From BOKV01 sp049289295 (GTDB lineage: Bacteria; Pseudomonadota; Alphaproteobacteria; Rhizobiales; Rhizobiaceae): a stretch of 10,667 nt of DNA. Below, piece by piece: positions 7,139-10,667 of the stretch. The position numbers were made by a program, and so were the translations under genes. The stretch lies in NCBI GenBank assembly GCA_049289295.1, contig JBATLL010000079.1:1-10667 (forward strand), written 5' to 3'. Position 1 is the first letter of the stretch, and each line of letters begins with the position of its first letter. A model generated the notes under the pieces. That model was given only the letters and a program-made list of their open reading frames with translations, did no database searches and was not told where the DNA came from.

Positions 7139-7416
7139 CTTGCCCCCGCGAAAGCGTTCTCCCGATCTGGCTACGGTCGGAATTTCTTGTTGTTATCGAG
7201 GGTTATGCGGGTGGGGCTGTTAACCCGCCCCGGTGCCAGGAGGGACAATAGCGTTCTCTCCGGGCCGATATTCTCCAGACCTGTTAACCGCGTACAGTCC
7301 GGTTCAGAGCCCATGCTATTGAAATCAGGAGATTTAAATTGGATGCGCCCTGCGCGCGGTTTGCAGTTCCGTTTGGCAAGCTGCTGGAACCCAGATCGAA
7401 CGATCAGCGAACGGCC
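7139..7416. other. Intergenic stretch without a convincing gene
   Basis: These 278 bases lie between the tRNA 3' end and the stop codon of hsdR. I find no recognisable protein, integrase fragment or transposon end. A short plus-strand frame from ATG 7343, with AGGAG eleven bases upstream, would give about 42 residues (MRPARGLQFRL...) running into antisense hsdR; its composition does not look like a real protein. A weak hairpin GCGGGT/ACCCGC lies at 7207-7228 without a T-tract. Two copies of CTGTTAACC are listed separately. Confidence 0.6.
7217..7289 (+). repeat. Pair of 9-base direct repeats CTGTTAACC
   Basis: CTGTTAACC occurs at 7217-7225 and 7281-7289, with starts 64 bases apart. Each copy contains the palindrome GTTAAC. 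They lie in the gap between tRNA-Ser and hsdR and could be protein-binding sites or chance repeats. No other copy was noticed in the window. Confidence 0.3.
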
Positions 7417-10400
7417 CTATGCCGCCTGCGCGAAGCCACCATTCACGGCCTGTTGCCACACGTGGGCGTAGACGCTTGCGGCAAGTGCTTTCTTTTCATC
7501 GGGCGTGAACGGGGGTGACGGTAGACTTGCGAAGACCTCGTCCAAGATGAAGACCTCGACATCTGCCTTGGTCTGCTCCTTCTCCCAGAAGCGATCGAGT
7601 TCGGCCAAGCGCGTCTTTATGGAGGCCAGGAGGTCGCGGCTCGCCTGCTTCACCCGCTCACGAGACGTCTTGTCCAGGTTATCCTTGAGCAGCAGGTCGA
7701 AGAGCGCGAGTTCATCCTCGCCAAGCCCCTCCTTCGTTGCGCGCTTCTGTTCCTCGTCCAGACTGTTCACGAGCTCGACCAGTCGACGGAAGGTCTCCTC
7801 GATGGTGGTTCGGTCTTTCTCCCGATTGTAGTCGGCGATGATCGCCTCGTACTTCACCTGATAGTCCATCCTTGCGGGATTGCGCGCCAGCATCTCGGCG
7901 AGTTTCTGTTCGACGATGTCTCGGATGTCCTGAAGTGCGGTCGCTTTGCGTCTGACCTTCTTTGCGAATTCATCGCGCAGCTTCTCAAGATCGATCTGAC
8001 TGAGGTCGAAGGTCAGTCCCTCGGCTTGGTCGTCTCCTGGTGCCTGCGTCCGGATGGCCTCGTTGACGATCCGGTGCAACTCCTTCAACAGCTCTGTCAC
8101 GTCAGCCGTGTCGCGCCGCTCGGTCAGCTTCTTGTAGATTGCTTCGATGTTGTCGTGTCGTTCGGCGTATGCCCAGGCGCTGGGCTCCATCAGCAGCGCC
8201 TTGAAGCGGATGAACACCTGCCGTGCGAGAATCTCGAAGCGCCGCTTGGCCTCGTCCGTCGAATAGACGGCTTCCACGGCGTCCTTCAAACCCTTGATGC
8301 GCACAAAGCCCTTCGAACCGAGCAGCACGCTTGGATCGAAACCGATGCCGCGCAAATGCGCCTCGGTCGCCTCGATAGCTTCGAGCAGGGCCTGCACCCT
8401 CTCCTCGATGGGGGCGATGATCTCTTCTCCGCCTGTGCCATCATCGCCCAGCGCGTACTGAGCCAGCGCGGCTCGCAGGCTGGCCAGCATCCCATTGTAG
8501 TCGACAATCAGGCCGAAGTCCTTGCCAGGATACACCCTGTTCGCGCGCGCTATGGCCTGCATCAGCGTGTGCGCCTTCATCGGCTTGTCGATATAGAGCG
8601 TCGACAGACATTCCACGTCGAAGCCGGTCAGCCACATCGCACAGACGATTGCGACGCGGAATGGGTGCTTGGGGTTCTTGAAGGCCGTCTCGACATCGAT
8701 GCGCTCGCCATTCCCGGTATCGAAGCCCTGCTTCATCAGGGCACGGTGCGGGATGATGCCGAACCCCCATTTCTTGAAGTCCGCGACCTCGTTCTGCGCT
8801 TCGCTGATAATGATCTCGACGATGGTTTCCTCGAGCCACGTTGCCTGCGCATCCAATTCTTGCGCCTCCTCCGCGAGTACAGCGCGCAAGGATTCATCGG
8901 CCGTGGTATCCGCTTGGGTTTGCTTGGCATCCGTCGCCGCCCTGACTTCTGCGGCTTTCGCCCGCCATCGCGGGACGATCATCTGGTGCATCCGGGCGCA
9001 GGTGATCTTATCCATGCAAACAAACAGGGATTTTCCGGATTCCCACCTCGTTGCGCAGTGATCCACGAAATCGGCTGCGATCTTGTCGAGCCGCTCATCG
9101 GCGGTGATGACCTCGTAGTCCTTCCCGAGCAGCTTATCGAGCAGCGCCGCCTGATCGGGGTCGAGTTCCGCCTCCTCGATCTTCTCGGCAATACGTTCGT
9201 TCAGATCCGTCTTGGCGACACCCAGCTTCTCGCCCCGGTTCTCGTAGACCAGCTTGACGGTGGCCCCGTCCTCCTCGGACCGCTTGAAGTCGTAGCGCGA
9301 GACATATTCGCCGAAGATGCGCTTGGTAATCTCGTCCTGCTTGAACAGCGGCGTGCCGGTGAAGCCGATGAAGGCGGCATTGGGCAGCGCAAGGCGCATG
9401 TTGCGGGCCAGCCGCCCTGCCTGCGTGCGGTGCGCCTCGTCCGAGATCACGATGATGTCGTCACGCTCGCTGTAGGGCCTCTTCGGGTCCACGTCCTTGT
9501 TGAACTTGTGGATCAGGCTGAAGACGTACTGGTTGTTCTCCTTCAGGATCCGTTCCAGATCCTCGCCGGAGGCCGCGCGCGGGGTATCGTTCCCGGCAAT
9601 GCCGCAGCCCACGAAGGTCTTGTAGATCTGGCTGTCGAGATCGTTACGGTCGGTCATCAGCAGGAAGGTGAAATTGCCCTGCACCTTGCGCCGCACCTTC
9701 TCGGCGAAGAAGGCCATGGAATAGGACTTACCGCTGCCCTGCGTGTGCCAGAACACGCCCAACCGGCCGAGATCGGGGTGCGCCCGCTCGATTATGTCGA
9801 CCGGACCTTCGGGGATGAACGACGGCAGCGCCGTTTCCGCCGTCACAAGCGCCTGCTCGCCTTTGCTGCGCTTCGCCGGCGCTTTTCGCACCAGCGGCAA
9901 CTCGACAACGCGGTGCCGCAGGCGTTCTCCGGGCGGGATGTCGGCCTTGATCGCCTCCTGCCGTGCGACCGAGGCCACTGCGCGGTTCACGCCCAGCACC
10001 TGATGGTTTCTCGCCACCACCTTGCGCGCGGCGCCCGCCTTGCTCTCGTCGAACAGGATGAAATTCTCGACCAGATCGAGCAGCCGGTCATGCGCCAGCA
10101 TGCCATTCAGCAGACGCTCCGCATCGACGCTGCCTTCATCCGCCTCCTCGAGCCGCTTCCATTCGTTGAAATGCTCCCACGCGCTGGTGATCGAGCCGTA
10201 GCGGGCGCGGTCGCCGTTTGACACGATCAGGAAGGCGTTGTGATGGAACGCATGGGCGATGACGTTTTCGTCCATGTAGTCGCGCAGGTTGCCGTCGAAC
10301 CCTGCCCGGATGTTCTTGTAGACGGCCTTCAGCTCGATGAAGACCAGCGGCAGGCCGTTCACGAAGCAGACCAGATCGGCGCGGCGGTTGTAGTTGGGCG

Positions 10401-10667
10401 TCCGGATCCCGGTCAGCTTCAACTCGCGCACGGCGAGGAAGCGGTTGGCCCCGGGGGCGTTGTCGAAGTCGATCACCCTGGCGCGGGCGGATTTCTGCCG
10501 TCCTTGCGCGTCGCGATAGGTGACGGGCACGCCGCCGCGCAGCATGCGGTAGAAGTCGCGATTATGCTGCACCATGGAGCGGCTGACGTCATAGACGGTC
10601 AGTGCGCGGATCGCGTCCTCGACGGCCGGGGCGGGCAAGTCGGGGTTCAGGCGATGAAGGGCCGCGC
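7417..10667 (-). CDS. hsdR: Type I restriction-modification endonuclease subunit HsdR, 5' end beyond the window
   Basis: This is the motor and nuclease subunit of a type I restriction enzyme, which cuts foreign DNA after ATP-driven translocation when the HsdM/HsdS sites are unmethylated. The visible 1082 residues begin AALHRLNPDLPAPAVEDAI and continue past the right edge; perhaps 50-60 residues are missing, judging from the family. An apparent TTG start at 10638 is not real. The N-terminal nuclease shows D97 and E111-L-K113; the position of the usual QxxxY motif reads NLRDY. Helicase motifs are GSGKS (310-314), DEAH (409-412), FTGTP (435-439), TGFD (680-683) and QAIARANRVYPGK (703-715). The charged, helical C-terminal region (from about 750) matches the HsdR C-terminal domain that docks on the methylase. 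No frameshift is visible. The hsdM and hsdS partners must lie to the right, outside the window. Confidence 0.95.
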   Translation of the reverse strand, partial: AALHRLNPDLPAPAVEDAIRALTVYDVSRSMVQHNRDFYRMLRGGVPVTYRDAQGRQKSARARVIDFDNAPGANRFLAVRELKLTGIRTPNYNRRADLVCFVNGLPLVFIELKAVYKNIRAGFDGNLRDYMDENVIAHAFHHNAFLIVSNGDRARYGSITSAWEHFNEWKRLEEADEGSVDAERLLNGMLAHDRLLDLVENFILFDESKAGAARKVVARNHQVLGVNRAVASVARQEAIKADIPPGERLRHRVVELPLVRKAPAKRSKGEQALVTAETALPSFIPEGPVDIIERAHPDLGRLGVFWHTQGSGKSYSMAFFAEKVRRKVQGNFTFLLMTDRNDLDSQIYKTFVGCGIAGNDTPRAASGEDLERILKENNQYVFSLIHKFNKDVDPKRPYSERDDIIVISDEAHRTQAGRLARNMRLALPNAAFIGFTGTPLFKQDEITKRIFGEYVSRYDFKRSEEDGATVKLVYENRGEKLGVAKTDLNERIAEKIEEAELDPDQAALLDKLLGKDYEVITADERLDKIAADFVDHCATRWESGKSLFVCMDKITCARMHQMIVPRWRAKAAEVRAATDAKQTQADTTADESLRAVLAEEAQELDAQATWLEETIVEIIISEAQNEVADFKKWGFGIIPHRALMKQGFDTGNGERIDVETAFKNPKHPFRVAIVCAMWLTGFDVECLSTLYIDKPMKAHTLMQAIARANRVYPGKDFGLIVDYNGMLASLRAALAQYALGDDGTGGEEIIAPIEERVQALLEAIEATEAHLRGIGFDPSVLLGSKGFVRIKGLKDAVEAVYSTDEAKRRFEILARQVFIRFKALLMEPSAWAYAERHDNIEAIYKKLTERRDTADVTELLKELHRIVNEAIRTQAPGDDQAEGLTFDLSQIDLEKLRDEFAKKVRRKATALQDIRDIVEQKLAEMLARNPARMDYQVKYEAIIADYNREKDRTTIEETFRRLVELVNSLDEEQKRATKEGLGEDELALFDLLLKDNLDKTSRERVKQASRDLLASIKTRLAELDRFWEKEQTKADVEVFILDEVFASLPSPPFTPDEKKALAASVYAHVWQQAVNGGFAQAA

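Noticed and set aside
7207..7228. GCGGGT/ACCCGC hairpin downstream of hsdR as a terminator
   Set aside because: It lies about 190 bases beyond the hsdR stop and lacks a T-tract on either strand.
7343..7471. Short plus-strand frame (about 42 codons) with AGGAG upstream
   Set aside because: The ribosome site is eleven bases from the ATG, most of the frame lies near or antisense to the hsdR 3' end, and the peptide has no recognisable character.
8026..10221. 731-codon open frame on the plus strand opposite hsdR
   Set aside because: It is the antisense shadow of hsdR in GC-rich DNA. The translation is rich in Arg, Gly, Leu, Asp and His without domain order, and the minus-strand frame carries every HsdR motif.

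Overview
This window looks like chromosomal DNA from an alphaproteobacterium, most likely Hyphomicrobiales (Rhizobiales). The main evidence is a porin with the signal peptide and N-terminal motif typical of the Brucella/Mesorhizobium Omp2 family. A long BON-repeat/OmpA-like envelope protein, a tetratricopeptide sulfotransferase and moderately high GC fit the same group. This assignment rests on protein-family recognition, not on a database search.

Left part (1-2690, minus strand): three genes read leftward as a probable operon. The first is a 709-residue membrane-anchored protein with tandem BON-like repeats and a C-terminal OmpA-like peptidoglycan-binding domain (326-2455). It is followed after 7 bases by a one-helix membrane peptide of about 33 residues (217-318), then by the start of another one-helix membrane protein that leaves the window (1-191). 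The two small proteins share a transmembrane pattern AFxxGxxxG. A good sigma-70-like promoter and a short palindrome lie upstream of the large gene.

Centre (2691-7048): a major outer-membrane porin (2751-3911, minus) ends in a strong intrinsic terminator. A 440-base divergent region separates it from a plus-strand pair: a cytoplasmic TPR-sulfotransferase (4352-5971) and an exported protein with a glutamine-amidotransferase-like fold (5968-6972). That pair overlaps by ATGA.

Right part (7049-10667): an intact tRNA-Ser(GCU) gene, a 278-base stretch with no convincing gene, then the large restriction/translocase subunit of a type I restriction-modification system (hsdR, minus strand). Its 5' end lies beyond the right edge. 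A tRNA 3' end next to a restriction gene is a common arrangement for an integrated island, but no second attachment copy or integrase is visible here.

The left and centre regions read as core envelope functions and the right end as accessory defence. I found no CRISPR array, no transposase and no clearly new defence system. The least explained parts are the small-membrane-protein cluster, the sulfotransferase/exported-protein pair and the tRNA-hsdR junction.
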